37,680 nt of DNA from Gammaproteobacteria bacterium (GCA_022340485.1 JAJDNX010000012.1:1-37680); one strand, 5' to 3'; positions 7,702 through 17,251 are shown, numbered from the stretch's first letter. The notes: a model not told the origin generated them from the sequence alone. Made by a program: numbers and translations.

Positions 7702-9381
7702 TTACTCGTCAGTGACACAGCCGTCGGATGCATTCCTGACGCACTGGATGTACTTGTACAGCGTACCACGCGTCGCCTTGTATGCCGGCATGGTCCACTC
7801 CCTGAGACGCTGCTCCATCTCGTCATCACTGACATCAACTGACAGGGTCTTCCTGTCTGCATCAATCGAGATCACATCACCGTCCCGAATCAGTGCCAGC
7901 GGACCACCTTCCTGCGCTTCCGGCACAATGTGGCCAATGATAAAACCGTGCGACCCCCCGGAAAAACGGCCATCTGTCAGCAAGGCAACATCCTTACCAA
8001 GACCGGCACCCATTATGGCCGAGGTTGGGGTCAGCATTTCCGGCATACCCGGGCCACCTTTGGGGCCCTCGTAGCGAATCACGACCACATCCCCCTTGTT
8101 GATCTGGTTCTCCTCCAGTGCTGCGAGCATTTGTTCCTCGCTGTCATACACTTTTGCCGGCCCTGAAAATTGCAGGCCTTCCTTGCCGGTGATCTTTGCG
8201 ACCGACCCTCCCGGTGCAAGATTGCCCTTGAGGATCTGGATGTGACCGCTATTCTTGATTGGGTCATCAACGCCATGAAAGACATCCTGCCCGGCAACCA
8301 GGCCTGGCAGGTCCCGCAGGTTTTCGGCCACGGTCCTGCCCGTTACGGTCAAACAGTCTCCGTTGAGCAAACCCTGTTCGAGCAGGTATTTCATCACGGC
8401 CGGGGTACCACCGGCATTGTGCAGATCTTCCATGACATACTGGCCACTCGGCTTGAGATCAGCAAGAAACGGTACCCGGTTACTGACATCCTGGAAGTCA
8501 TCGATACCCAGTGGCACTTCTACAGCACGGGCCATGGCAATCAGGTGCAGGACCGCATTGGTCGAGCCACCCAGGGCCATCACTGTGACCATGGCATTCT
8601 CAAAGGCAGCACGTGTCATGATGTCTCGAGGTTTAATATCTTTCTCCAGCAGATTGCGAATGACAGCTCCCGCACTGAGGCATTCCGCCTGCTTGCCCGG
8701 ATCCATGGCAGGTGTCGAAGAACTGTATGGCAGCGACATGCCCATTGCCTCGATGGCGGATGCCATGGTATTGGCGGTGTACATGCCGCCACAGGCACCC
8801 GCACCCGGACAGGCATGGGTTACAATATTGTGGCGTGTCTCCTCATCAATCTTGCCGGCGAGAAACTCGCCGTAGCTCTGAAAGGCCGACACGATATCCA
8901 GTGTCTGGTTATGGTAATGGCCCGGCTTGATCGTGCCACCGTAGATCATCAATGAGGGTCGGTTCAGGCGGCCCATGGCGATCAGGCAACCGGGCATGTT
9001 CTTGTCACAGCCGGGTAGTGAAATATTGGCGTCGTACCATTGCGCATTCATTACTGTTTCAATCGAGTCAGCAATCAGATCACGTGACTGCAGCGAGTAG
9101 CTCATCCCGTCGGTGCCCATGGAAATACCATCACTAACCCCAATGGTGTTGAACCGCATGCCCACCAGCCCGGCTGTAACCACCCCCTCCCGAACAATGG
9201 CCGCGAGATCATTCAGGTGCATATTGCAGGTATTGCCCTCGTACCAGACACTGGCGATACCGACCTGGGCCTTGTCCATATCCTCGGTTGTCAGACCGGT
9301 GCCATGCAGCATCGCCTGCGAAGCGCCCTGTGATTTTGGTTGCGTAATACGGGCACTGTATTTATTCAGCTTTTGACTCAT
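7702..9381 (-). CDS. ilvD: Dihydroxy-acid dehydratase
   Basis: This 559-residue Fe-S dehydratase converts 2,3-dihydroxy-3-methylbutanoate and its isoleucine-pathway analogue to the 2-keto acids of valine, leucine and isoleucine synthesis. Clear family motifs include the cysteine sites [12 protein letters not shown] (C near 49), [20 protein letters not shown] and [17 protein letters not shown], plus [13 protein letters not shown] and the C-terminal [18 protein letters not shown]. The length fits the shorter bacterial and archaeal type rather than the 616-residue E. coli enzyme. ATG 9381 has GGAG seven bases upstream; a longer frame to 9486 runs through the promoter. It is a single gene with its own promoter. 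Confidence 0.96.
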   Translation of the reverse strand: MSQKLNKYSARITQPKSQGASQAMLHGTGLTTEDMDKAQVGIASVWYEGNTCNMHLNDLAAIVREGVVTAGLVGMRFNTIGVSDGISMGTDGMSYSLQSRDLIADSIETVMNAQWYDANISLPGCDKNMPGCLIAMGRLNRPSLMIYGGTIKPGHYHNQTLDIVSAFQSYGEFLAGKIDEETRHNIVTHACPGAGACGGMYTANTMASAIEAMGMSLPYSSSTPAMDPGKQAECLSAGAVIRNLLEKDIKPRDIMTRAAFENAMVTVMALGGSTNAVLHLIAMARAVEVPLGIDDFQDVSNRVPFLADLKPSGQYVMEDLHNAGGTPAVMKYLLEQGLLNGDCLTVTGRTVAENLRDLPGLVAGQDVFHGVDDPIKNSGHIQILKGNLAPGGSVAKITGKEGLQFSGPAKVYDSEEQMLAALEENQINKGDVVVIRYEGPKGGPGMPEMLTPTSAIMGAGLGKDVALLTDGRFSGGSHGFIIGHIVPEAQEGGPLALIRDGDVISIDADRKTLSVDVSDDEMEQRLREWTMPAYKATRGTLYKYIQCVRNASDGCVTDE

Positions 9382-9435
9382 ATTTGTCTCCACAAGGCAG
9401 TCGCGACTCCATCGGTTTTGATCCGCGAGCCGGTT

Positions 9436-9464
9436 ATTGTACCTGCGGATCCAAACGGTCTGAA
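9436..9464 (-). promoter_or_regulatory. ilvD: Candidate sigma-70 promoter of ilvD
   Basis: On the minus strand TTCAGA (9464-9459) is followed after 17 bases by TACAAT (9441-9436), each close to the -35 and -10 consensus. Transcription would start near 9429, leaving a leader of about 48 bases before ATG 9381. No leader peptide or attenuator is visible in so short a leader. Confidence 0.5.
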
Positions 9465-9579
9465 TAGCGCTCATGCCCAGGTACACCTAATGGAGGACCA
9501 GACCCGGTAAGCCGCTGCTGCCGGCAAAAGCGCACCCGGTATAAACCTCACGGACACAAGGCGAGTCAATACTGAACGT

Positions 9580-9717
9580 CATAAATATGGCACTGTAAAT
9601 ATTATAAACAATATATATATCAGTTAGTTATAGGATTTCCTGGAAAAAGAAAATGCTTGCTAACTGTTAGAATTGTGATAGTATATAAGCAGTTTCTTAT
9701 TTAGTGTTTTTCTTATA
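9580..9717 (+). promoter_or_regulatory. AT-rich control region with palindrome upstream of the rhodanese/persulfide dioxygenase genes
   Basis: This stretch is strikingly richer in A and T than its surroundings. TTGCTA (9657-9662) and TAGTAT (9679-9684) are 16 bases apart and could be a promoter. The perfect 11-base palindrome CTAACTGTTAG (9660-9670) overlaps the -35 and spacer. A matching half-site CAGTTAG lies at 9621-9627. Such an arrangement suits a repressor operator. Persulfide dioxygenase genes are often controlled by ArsR-type sulfide or persulfide sensors, but no regulator gene is adjacent, so the identity of any binding protein is unknown. Confidence 0.45.
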
Positions 9718-9735
9718 TTGCAGGTGGCGGGATGT

Positions 9736-9900
9736 ATGTTAACAAACCGACAGTCGATGCCCTGCTATTTTGCCATCGCCTTTGGCAGCCTCCTCTATGC
9801 CAGCGCCATTCGCAGGGGCAACGCGAACACGGACAGCGCCGACAAATTGAGTCTGGCAAGCAGGAACAAGCTCACCTGTAAACAAACAGATGGTGACTGA
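9736..9900 (+). CDS. Possible small exported protein, hypothetical
   Basis: A 54-codon frame starts at ATG 9736 with AGGTGG (9722-9727) eight bases upstream and stops one base before the ATG at 9902 of the rhodanese gene. The predicted N-terminus (MLTNRQSMPCYFAIAFGSLL) has a hydrophobic stretch followed by YASA, like a short signal peptide. The remainder is polar. I do not recognise the protein. The good ribosome site and the junction with the next gene favour a real, translationally coupled gene, but a chance frame in the leader is about equally likely. Confidence 0.35.
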   Translation: MLTNRQSMPCYFAIAFGSLLYASAIRRGNANTDSADKLSLASRNKLTCKQTDGD

Positions 9901-10195
9901 CATGTTCTATCCAACCTTACTGTACAACGAAGTAAAAACTCTCATGGATGCTGGTGCTCAACTGGTAGATGTGCGCAGCCCGCAGGAACACCGGCATCAT
10001 GCCCTGCCTGGTTCGGTCAATATACCGCTGCCTGTCATACAGAGGGCATTGAAGCAACTGGATCGAGAGACTCCGGTCTTGTTGTACTGCGCCACCGGTC
10101 AACGCAGTGGTACAGCAAAACGCGTCCTTGAAGCCTGCGGCTTCTCGCGTGTACACATCATCGGGCCAAGAACCTTCCAGAAGAATGGCGATTAG
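9890..10195 (+). CDS. Single-domain rhodanese (sulfurtransferase)
   Basis: This 101-residue protein is a single rhodanese domain, which carries sulfane sulfur as a cysteine persulfide. The domain begins with LLYNEVKTLMDAGAQLVDVR, has the PGSVNIPL motif, and the active-site loop YCATGQRSG with the catalytic cysteine near residue 67, ending LEACGFSRVHIIG. ATG 9890 and ATG 9902 are both possible starts; neither has a strong ribosome site, and 9902 would couple to the small upstream frame. It lies 33 bases before an ETHE1-type persulfide dioxygenase. The two proteins often act together in glutathione persulfide oxidation, so a shared transcript is likely. Confidence 0.85.
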   Translation: MVTDMFYPTLLYNEVKTLMDAGAQLVDVRSPQEHRHHALPGSVNIPLPVIQRALKQLDRETPVLLYCATGQRSGTAKRVLEACGFSRVHIIGPRTFQKNGD

Positions 10196-10228
10196 CGACA
10201 CCGGCAACCGTAACGGATAGACACTACC

Positions 10229-10945
10229 ATGGAATCACGTCAATTATTCGACCCCGAGAGTTCGACCTATAGCTACCTGGTATGGGACAGCGAGAGCTAC
10301 GAGGCAGCATTGATTGACCCCGTAGAGGATCAGGTCGACCGTGACATTGGTCTCGTCAGGGAGCTCAACCTGAAGCTGAAATACACCCTGGAAACACACA
10401 TACACACCGACCATGTTACCGGGTCTGGCGCACTCAGGGAGGCGTTACATTCCATTGTACTGGTTCACGAGAATACCCGGACAAAGTGTGCCGACGTACT
10501 GATCAAGGGTGGTGACTTTATCCCGCTGGGCACCAGCAGGATTAATGTACTGTACACCCCGGGGCATACTGAAGGTGATGTGTGCTACCGCATTCCGGGT
10601 GCGGTATTTACCGGAGATACATTACTGATCCGTGACTGCGGTCGCACCGATTTTCAGTCCGGGGATGCCGGCGCGCTATACGACTCGATTACCCGGCATC
10701 TGTTCACCCTGCCGGATGACACCATCATCTATCCCGGGCACGATGATCAGGGGCGCTCTTTTTCCACGATACTTGAGGAAAAATTACACAACCCACGCAT
10801 CGGGAACAACAAGAGCCGCAATGAATTCATCGAGATCATGAACAGCCTCAAACTGGATCCACCTCACCGCATCCACGAGTCATTGCCTAACAACCTGCGT
10901 TGCGGCACCCATGGCTTCGAGCTGGCGGGTAGCGCACACTACTGA
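10229..10945 (+). CDS. ETHE1-type persulfide dioxygenase (metallo-beta-lactamase fold)
   Basis: This 238-residue non-heme iron enzyme would oxidise glutathione persulfide to sulfite and glutathione. The metal site is complete: THIHTDH (H57, H59, D61, H62), H113 in YTPGHTEG, D130 in FTGDTL, and H171 in YPGHDD. The segment RDCGRTDFQSGD (about 135-146) is a hallmark of the ETHE1 group and separates it from glyoxalase II. It follows the rhodanese gene with a 33-base gap, a common pairing in sulfide detoxification. No sulfide:quinone oxidoreductase is in the window. The substrate is inferred from family and context. Confidence 0.88.
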   Translation: MESRQLFDPESSTYSYLVWDSESYEAALIDPVEDQVDRDIGLVRELNLKLKYTLETHIHTDHVTGSGALREALHSIVLVHENTRTKCADVLIKGGDFIPLGTSRINVLYTPGHTEGDVCYRIPGAVFTGDTLLIRDCGRTDFQSGDAGALYDSITRHLFTLPDDTIIYPGHDDQGRSFSTILEEKLHNPRIGNNKSRNEFIEIMNSLKLDPPHRIHESLPNNLRCGTHGFELAGSAHY

Positions 10946-11354
10946 GCCTGTTTACACTGGAACAAAAAGACCTGCGGGTGCCCTATCAGCAGGGAACCCG
11001 GCTCGAGTGACCTGAGCTGTTTGCGGACGACATGCGGGCAGCGGGATCCTGCATGCAGGGGCCTTTCCTCACCCGGACAGCAAGCCATTGTTCTACAGGT
11101 AATTTGTCATCTCCAGGCACCACCCTGCCATTCTCGAAGTACCTGAAACACCGCCAGTGTTCAATCCACATCGCTACACCTGATCCAGACGACACCCTTT
11201 TTCACGGACATCGTCAGGACGCCTGCTTCACAGGCGTTTCAAGTCACCCCGCAAACATGCCGATGAGCCTTTTGATGCGCCATTCATCGCGAATCGGTTG
11301 CTGCATTCCAGTCGCCGCTAGGTCACAAGGTACAAACCGGGTCAACAAATAACA
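10946..11354. other. Intergenic region without a convincing gene
   Basis: About 400 bases separate the dioxygenase stop from the GGDEF-EAL start. A stem at 10975-11000 (CGGGT and CCCT pairing with AGGG and ACCCG around a six-base loop, with one G-A mismatch) lies 30 bases past the stop and may end transcription, although no T-run follows. A 106-codon frame at 11032-11352 has no recognisable domain or ribosome site and looks spurious. Confidence 0.5.
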
Positions 11355-13328
11355 ATGAAAGACAACATCCGCTTGCTGATTACATTCGGTTTTATTGTCA
11401 TTCTGGCATTAATGTTCGCCTCAACAGCCATTTCAGTGAGCCAGTTGAATTACATTAAAGAAAGCATGGTAACCCTCGTCGAGGTCACCGGCGATAAAAC
11501 TGCCGCTGCAAATGACCTGCGTGACGCAATCCGACTGCGCATGGACAGCCTTAAAAACATGCGCCTCAAAGAAGGCAGGCTTGATCGTGATAATGAGTAC
11601 CAACGATTCATCAACCACTCCGGCAAATACCGCAGGGCAAGGGAAAGTCTTGTCAGCCTTGGTGTGGGCCAGGAAGAAACGGCTATTCATGAACATCTGC
11701 AGCAACTGATAGAAGACGTTCAATCCATCAGTGACGAGGCTGCAACACTGTTGATAAGCAATGCCCCGGACGAGCAGGTCGAGCCCGTACTGGAAAAAGT
11801 CGGGATGCTGCAAAAGCTGTTGCTTGAAAGGCTCAACGAGCTGATAAGGCTTGAACAGGAAAACACAAAAAAGGCACTGGCTAGCAGCAGAAGTCATTAT
11901 TCAAACACCAGAAATTTCCTCTTTCTACTCACTGCAGTGTCTCTGCTTTTCTCCGCTTTGTTTATGCGGACGGTTATCAAACGTGTCTCCGCGAAGAATC
12001 AGCAACTCGCCTACCAGGGTTCACACGACACCCTTACTGGCCTGATCAACCGGCGTGAATTCGAGCAGAGGGTGGAGCGTACCATCACCCATGCCCGTGC
12101 ACAGTCAGCAACACATGCGCTGCTGTACCTGGATCTTGACCAGTTCAAGATCGTAAATGATACCTGCGGGCACGCTGCGGGAGATGTATTACTGCAGCAG
12201 CTTGCACAAATCCTGCTCGGCTCAGTCCGGCATCGCGACACACTGAGTCGACTTGGTGGCGACGAGTTTGGCATGCTGCTTGAGAACTGCCCTCTGGACA
12301 AGGCAGTAGTCATCGCCAATAACCTGTTAAGTGCAATTGAAAATTACCAGTTTAACTGGGACGAATCCAGCTACACCCTTGGCATCAGCATCGGCGTTGT
12401 ACCAATAAATCGCAGCACTACGGATATTGGCAGCACCATGAGCGCTGCCGACTCTGCCTGTTACATCGCCAAGGAATCGGGGCGCAACCGGATACAGATA
12501 GCGCATCTGGGCGATCGTCGCCTGCAGGAACGCCATGGTGAAATGCAGTGGGTTGCACGACTGAACCGGGCCCTTGAGAAGAACCAGTTCGCCCTGTATT
12601 TCCAGCCGATCCTGCCCTGCTACAACAAGTCAACCCAGGTAAGACACCTGGAGATACTCATTCGCCTGATTGACGATGACGGTGCCGTGATCGTGCCAGC
12701 CAACTTCTTTCCCGCCGCCGAGAAATACAATCTGATGACCAGCATCGACCGCTGGGTTATAGAACGTTCTCTTGCCTGGCTTGCAGAGCATAGCCATACT
12801 CACGGATCGCTTGTTACGATCGCCATAAGCCTCTCCGGTCAGAGCATCAGCAGCCCTGACATGCACAAGTTCGTTATCAACAAGATTGGAGAGACCGGCG
12901 TTTCACCCGAGCAACTCATCTTTGAATTGACGGAAGCCGCAGCTATCAAAAACATCACCGCTGCAACCAGTTTCATGCTGTCGCTGCGTGGCAGCGGATT
13001 CCGCTTTGCATTGAACAATTTTGGCAGTGGCCTGTCCTCGTTCAGTTATCTGAAAAAGCTACCGGTAGACTTCCTCAAGATTGACGGTATGAACATACGC
13101 GACATACTGTCGGACCCTGTCGACTACGCCATGGTCAAATCAATCAACGAACTGGGGCAGCTGCTGGGGAAAGAAACGATAGCCTCAAATGTAGAAACTG
13201 TCGAACTGGCAGAGGAACTGCGCAAACTTGGCGTCAACTATATGCAGGGACACGCCTATGGCAGACCACAACCACTGAATAATTTCATCCATTTCCAGGG
13301 GCCTCGTCTGGTTGTTGTGTCTTCCTGA
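11355..13328 (+). CDS. Membrane GGDEF-EAL protein with active-looking GGDEF and degenerate EAL domain
   Basis: This 657-residue inner membrane protein belongs to cyclic-di-GMP signalling. One helix at about 7-29 and a second at 187-206 frame a periplasmic four-helix sensor-like segment. The GGDEF domain (about 215-385) keeps the catalytic GGDEF at 301-305 and an inhibitory-site RxxD (RHRD, 292-295) five residues before it, so cyclase activity is plausible. The EAL domain (about 400-645) has EIL at 433-435, but several metal and catalytic positions are replaced: Ser492 for Asn, Asn554-Asn555 for the Asp-Asp of DDFG, and Ser611 for the Glu of AEGVE. ELTE, LKIDG and the Gln of QGHAYG remain. It probably does not cleave c-di-GMP and may bind it. 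It appears to be monocistronic. Confidence 0.9.
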   Translation: MKDNIRLLITFGFIVILALMFASTAISVSQLNYIKESMVTLVEVTGDKTAAANDLRDAIRLRMDSLKNMRLKEGRLDRDNEYQRFINHSGKYRRARESLVSLGVGQEETAIHEHLQQLIEDVQSISDEAATLLISNAPDEQVEPVLEKVGMLQKLLLERLNELIRLEQENTKKALASSRSHYSNTRNFLFLLTAVSLLFSALFMRTVIKRVSAKNQQLAYQGSHDTLTGLINRREFEQRVERTITHARAQSATHALLYLDLDQFKIVNDTCGHAAGDVLLQQLAQILLGSVRHRDTLSRLGGDEFGMLLENCPLDKAVVIANNLLSAIENYQFNWDESSYTLGISIGVVPINRSTTDIGSTMSAADSACYIAKESGRNRIQIAHLGDRRLQERHGEMQWVARLNRALEKNQFALYFQPILPCYNKSTQVRHLEILIRLIDDDGAVIVPANFFPAAEKYNLMTSIDRWVIERSLAWLAEHSHTHGSLVTIAISLSGQSISSPDMHKFVINKIGETGVSPEQLIFELTEAAAIKNITAATSFMLSLRGSGFRFALNNFGSGLSSFSYLKKLPVDFLKIDGMNIRDILSDPVDYAMVKSINELGQLLGKETIASNVETVELAEELRKLGVNYMQGHAYGRPQPLNNFIHFQGPRLVVVSS

Positions 13329-13469
13329 GCATGGTTGAACCGTTACAACGCCTTTTTCAAACACAGCCCCTTGTCGTTTCTGACAGTAAATGACGAACTG
13401 CCTTCACGCTCTCCCTAGCGACCTATGGCGTTTCCTGCGAAAGTCACAGATATCCAGTAGACTTGCAGC

Positions 13470-14636
13470 ATGAATAATCTTCCTCCACTACTGGAGATGA
13501 TCAGGGGACTGGTCAGCACACCCTCGATCAGCTGTGTCGACCCGGTGAAGGATCTGGGAAATCGTGCAGTAATCGATCGACTGGCCAACTGGCTCGAGGC
13601 AAGCGGTTTCCAGGTAGAAATCATGCCTCTGCCCGGTATCATCCCGAAAGCCAACCTGATTGCGACACTTGGTAGTGGTCCGGGCGGGCTGGTTCTGTCC
13701 GGTCACACTGATACCGTTCCCTATGACGAGGGGAAATGGACGCACGACCCTTTCACTCTCACCGAGGCGGACTCACGCCTGTATGGTCTTGGCACTGCAG
13801 ACATGAAGTCCTTTCTGGCACTCGCCCTCGAGGCCAGCCGCCAATTGCAGGCAGCAGACCTGAAGGAACCACTCATCCTGCTGGCAACGGCCGATGAAGA
13901 AACCTCCATGGCTGGCGCCAGGGCTCTGGTTCGCCATGATCGGCCACGTGCGCGACATGCCATCATTGGCGAACCCACCGGCATGCACCCGGTGCGCATG
14001 CACAAGGGCATCCTGATGGAATCCATCCGCCTGCAAGGCCATTCCGGCCACTCCAGCGATCCATCCCTGGGCAATAGTGCGCTGGAAGCCATGCACATTG
14101 TCATTGGCACGCTGCTGTCATGGCGCAATGAGCTTCAGAAAGACTTTCGTGATCCTTCATTCGCGGTACCCGTACCAACGCTGAACCTCGGCCATATACA
14201 CGGTGGCGACAACCCCAATCGTATTTGCGCCGAGTGTGAACTACATATCGACCTGCGACCCTTACCAGGCATGGATTTGCAGGAACTGCGTGGCGACTTG
14301 CACCACAGAGTACTAGCAAGTCTGCAGAACACCGGCATAGAGGTCAGCTTTGATTCCCTGTTTGAAGGTGCACCAGCCATGGAAACACCGGCAGAAGCTC
14401 CCATTGTAAAACTGGCAGAACAGCTCACTGGCCATGCAGCGGAAGCGGTGGCCTTTGGAACAGAGGCGCCTTATCTGGGCCAGTTAGGTATGGACACCGT
14501 GGTACTGGGGCCCGGGGATATCGACCAGGCACATCAGCCCGACGAGTACCTTGCGCTTGACCGCCTGACTCCCATGATCGATATTCTGAAAGAGATGATA
14601 AATACGGTTTGTATCAAGTCAGGCCCCTTGATATAA
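13470..14636 (+). CDS. argE: Acetylornithine deacetylase
   Basis: This 388-residue M20-family zinc enzyme removes acetate from N-acetylornithine to give ornithine for arginine synthesis. It aligns by eye with E. coli ArgE throughout: GHTDTVPYDEGKWTHDPFTL, LYGLGTADMKSFLALAL, ATADEETSMAGAR, IIGEPTGMHPVRMHKG, GHSGHSSDPSLG, TLNLGHIHGGDNPNRIC and the C-terminal GPGDIDQAHQPDEYL. The metal-binding histidine, aspartates and glutamates are all in place. It lies 21 bases before argA, so both ends of the acetylated branch are made from one transcript. This linear route needs ArgA for every ornithine made, which agrees with argA being present. Confidence 0.95.
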   Translation: MNNLPPLLEMIRGLVSTPSISCVDPVKDLGNRAVIDRLANWLEASGFQVEIMPLPGIIPKANLIATLGSGPGGLVLSGHTDTVPYDEGKWTHDPFTLTEADSRLYGLGTADMKSFLALALEASRQLQAADLKEPLILLATADEETSMAGARALVRHDRPRARHAIIGEPTGMHPVRMHKGILMESIRLQGHSGHSSDPSLGNSALEAMHIVIGTLLSWRNELQKDFRDPSFAVPVPTLNLGHIHGGDNPNRICAECELHIDLRPLPGMDLQELRGDLHHRVLASLQNTGIEVSFDSLFEGAPAMETPAEAPIVKLAEQLTGHAAEAVAFGTEAPYLGQLGMDTVVLGPGDIDQAHQPDEYLALDRLTPMIDILKEMINTVCIKSGPLI

Positions 14637-14657
14637 ACCTTTCAGGACAACCGTGGC

Positions 14658-15986
14658 ATGTCAAAAAAAGACACTAACCAACACTTCATAGACAGCTTCC
14701 GTCACTCGGCACCGTATATTCATGCGCACCGTGGCCGCACCTTTGTGCTCGCCTTTGGTGGAGAGGCGGTTGCCGACGCACACTTTTCCGACCTGGTACA
14801 CGATATTGCACTGTTGCACAGCCTCGGTATCCGACTGGTCCTCGTGCATGGCGCACGTCCACAAATTGAAAAAAGACTCAAGGCGATTGGCAGCGATTTC
14901 AAGTATGTAAACGGACTGCGTATTACAGATGATGTAGCACTGACCTGCGTCAAGGAAGCTGCAGGAACGGTGCGTGTCGAGATTGAAGCGCTGTTTTCCA
15001 TGGGGCTCGCCAACACACCCATGTCGGGTGCTCGCCTCGGTATCACCTCCGGAAATTTTGTGACCGCACGGCCACTCGGAGTGCGCGACGGCATCGATTA
15101 TTGCCACACCGGCGAAGTACGTCGTATCGATGGAGCGGGGATACGGCAACACCTCCTGGATCAGCGCATCGTGCTGCTGTCGCCATTGGGCTATTCCCCG
15201 ACCGGCGAGGTATTCAATCTCAGCGCCGAGGAAATCGCAACCTCTGTAGCCAGTGAACTGAAAGCCGACAAGCTGATACTGCTGACCGAGGGCGATATCC
15301 TCAAAGACAGCAGGCGCCAACTGCTGACCCAGCTGACATTGAGCGAAGCAACCAGCCTGCTTGACTCAAGACGACGCCTGGCGGATTCCACAAGGCGACA
15401 CCTGCAATATGCAATACAGGCCTGTCACAACGGAGTACGGCGGGTACATCTGCTAGAACGATCGCACAATGGTGCATTGCTGCTGGAACTCTTCACCCGC
15501 GACGGCTATGGCACAATGGTGACTGCCGAAACCTACGAAGACCTGCGCGAGGCAACAATCGACGATGTCGGTGGCATACTTGAACTGATCAAACCGCTGG
15601 AAGACCAGGGCATTCTGGTAAAACGTTCACGTGAGCGACTGGAGATGGAAATTGACCATTTTTTTGTAACAGAACGTGATGGGACAATCATTGCCTGCGC
15701 TGCACTCTATCCCTGCGAGAAGCAGGCTCTTGCCGAACTTGCCTGTCTCGCGGTACATGCCGACTATCACAACACCGGTCGCGGCGAGGCGCTATTGCAT
15801 GCAATAGAAGCAAGGGCACTGCATGCCGGCATCAAAAAACTCGTAGTACTCACCACACGCACGGCTCACTGGTTCAGGGAACGCGGCTTTGTACCAGGAG
15901 ACACATCAGACCTGCCCAACCAGAAAAAATCACTATATAACTATCAGCGAAATTCCAAGGTATTTTACAAACTGCTGGTCCCGTAA
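14658..15986 (+). CDS. argA: N-acetylglutamate synthase
   Basis: This 442-residue enzyme acetylates glutamate with acetyl-CoA, the first step of arginine synthesis. It has the full two-domain ArgA layout: an amino-acid-kinase-like domain (about 1-285; FVLAFGGEAV, LVLVHGARPQIEKRL, GITSGNFVTARPLGV) that usually binds arginine for feedback inhibition, then a GNAT acetyltransferase domain (about 295-440; LAVHADYHNTGRGEALLHAI, WFRERGFVPG). The C-terminal LPNQKKSLYNYQRNSKVFYK is typical of the family. It follows argE closely and probably shares its promoter. No ARG box was identified with confidence. Confidence 0.95.
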   Translation: MSKKDTNQHFIDSFRHSAPYIHAHRGRTFVLAFGGEAVADAHFSDLVHDIALLHSLGIRLVLVHGARPQIEKRLKAIGSDFKYVNGLRITDDVALTCVKEAAGTVRVEIEALFSMGLANTPMSGARLGITSGNFVTARPLGVRDGIDYCHTGEVRRIDGAGIRQHLLDQRIVLLSPLGYSPTGEVFNLSAEEIATSVASELKADKLILLTEGDILKDSRRQLLTQLTLSEATSLLDSRRRLADSTRRHLQYAIQACHNGVRRVHLLERSHNGALLLELFTRDGYGTMVTAETYEDLREATIDDVGGILELIKPLEDQGILVKRSRERLEMEIDHFFVTERDGTIIACAALYPCEKQALAELACLAVHADYHNTGRGEALLHAIEARALHAGIKKLVVLTTRTAHWFRERGFVPGDTSDLPNQKKSLYNYQRNSKVFYKLLVP

Positions 15987-16429
15987 CGCCCTGTTCCACG
16001 ACCGGGCTGGTTCAGTGCTACTTGCGGGATAGCCGTGGTTTACCGCTGCCAGGTTGCTTACCAGCACCAGCACGAACTGACCACCGTGTAGAGGATTTGC
16101 GGCTACCGACAAATATGCCAAACACGTCATGGACTGATTTACCGCGGCGCTCAAGGCATGACCGAGACCGGATCCCGCTGTGCCTCTTTACAGCCCCTAC
16201 TCATAACTTCAGCTTCCCAGAGTGCTTCCGATAGTATGTACTCAACGAAGAATATCGTTCAGGACCAATATCTTACAGGACCATCAAACCGATACTTTTT
16301 GTGAATATGCAATTTACAGCACCCTCAGAATCTGTATCATCAAAAAAGACTGGTACTCATGTGCCTATTTCAGAAGCAGAAAATACACAGCTTATACCCT
16401 GATGTATTCACGGTAGCGAGAGAGATTCC
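15987..16429. other. Intergenic region between argA and cpdA, no convincing gene
   Basis: This gap of about 440 bases is more AT-rich in its second half (16220-16430), which probably holds the cpdA promoter, though I could not fix a -35/-10 pair. A minus-strand frame at 16018-16125 starting with GTG encodes a 35-residue, strongly basic peptide, but it lacks a clear ribosome site. The heptamer AGGACCA occurs twice about 16 bases apart near 16261-16283. Nothing else is recognised. Confidence 0.4.
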
Positions 16430-17251
16430 ATGACGACCATCGCGGAGCATCCAAAATCGGGGCGTGTGATCAAGGTACTACAAATCACCGATACCCACCT
16501 GTTCGCCAACAGCAGTGGCTGCCTGTTGGGACTGAATACCGAGCAATCCCTGAATGCCATCACTGAAGAAATACGTGCTAACCATCTGCCTGCAGACATC
16601 ATTCTTGCCACTGGCGACCTGGTCCATGACGGCACACCCGCGGCTTACCGGCGGATCTTCTCGCATCTGGAAAGTTTTGGATTACCGGTCTATTGCCTGC
16701 CAGGCAATCATGATGAAGCGCAGACACTGCAACACACCCTGAACAATGGCATCATCAAATACTCGGAACACGCGCAGCATGGCGACTGGCATTTCATTTT
16801 TCTTGATTCCACCATACCGGATAGCGAAGGTGCGCACCTGACACAGGGAACTCTGGAACAACTGGAAACGCAGCTGCAAGCCGCACCAGACAGCCACACA
16901 CTTGTTTGCCTGCACCATCAGCCAATAGCGATGGGCAGCCGCTGGCTGGATACCATGGCAGTGGACAATCCGGATGCATTCTTTGCGATCATCGACCGCC
17001 ACCCGCAGATCCGCGGCATCCTCTGGGGACATGTACACCAGGAATATGACGGCATGTATGAAGCGATCAAACTGATGTCATCACCCTCTACCTGCATACA
17101 GTTCCTGCCCAAGAGTGATGACTTCGCCGTGGATGCAGCAAATCCCGGTTATCGCTGGCTGAACCTGTACCCGGACGGGCGCATAGAAACGGGAGTGGAA
17201 CGCATTACGACTCTTCCCGGCAGGATCGATATGGCCTCAAACGGCTATTGA
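16430..17251 (+). CDS. cpdA: 3',5'-cyclic-AMP phosphodiesterase CpdA
   Basis: This 273-residue calcineurin-like metallophosphoesterase hydrolyses cAMP to AMP. The five metal-site motifs are present in order: DTHLF (about 22-26), GDLVHDG, GNHDE, HHQP and GHVHQEYDG. Spacing and the N-terminal VIKVLQITDTHLF follow E. coli CpdA (Icc). It would tune cAMP-dependent regulation by lowering cAMP. The start ATG 16430 is preceded by a purine-rich AGAGAGA. The gene is monocistronic, and its stop codon lies inside a perfect hairpin. It converges on the gsp operon. Other phosphoesterase substrates are possible but less likely. Confidence 0.9.
   Translation: MTTIAEHPKSGRVIKVLQITDTHLFANSSGCLLGLNTEQSLNAITEEIRANHLPADIILATGDLVHDGTPAAYRRIFSHLESFGLPVYCLPGNHDEAQTLQHTLNNGIIKYSEHAQHGDWHFIFLDSTIPDSEGAHLTQGTLEQLETQLQAAPDSHTLVCLHHQPIAMGSRWLDTMAVDNPDAFFAIIDRHPQIRGILWGHVHQEYDGMYEAIKLMSSPSTCIQFLPKSDDFAVDAANPGYRWLNLYPDGRIETGVERITTLPGRIDMASNGY

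Noticed and set aside
10229-10945. Glyoxalase II instead of persulfide dioxygenase
   Set aside because: The RDCGRTDFQSGD segment and the rhodanese neighbour fit ETHE1-type enzymes better.
11032-11352. 106-codon frame before the GGDEF-EAL gene
   Set aside because: It has no domain, no ribosome site and an amino acid mix unlike real proteins nearby.
16018-16125. Minus-strand 35-codon basic peptide starting with GTG after argA
   Set aside because: It is very short and lacks a clear ribosome site; conservation would be needed to keep it.
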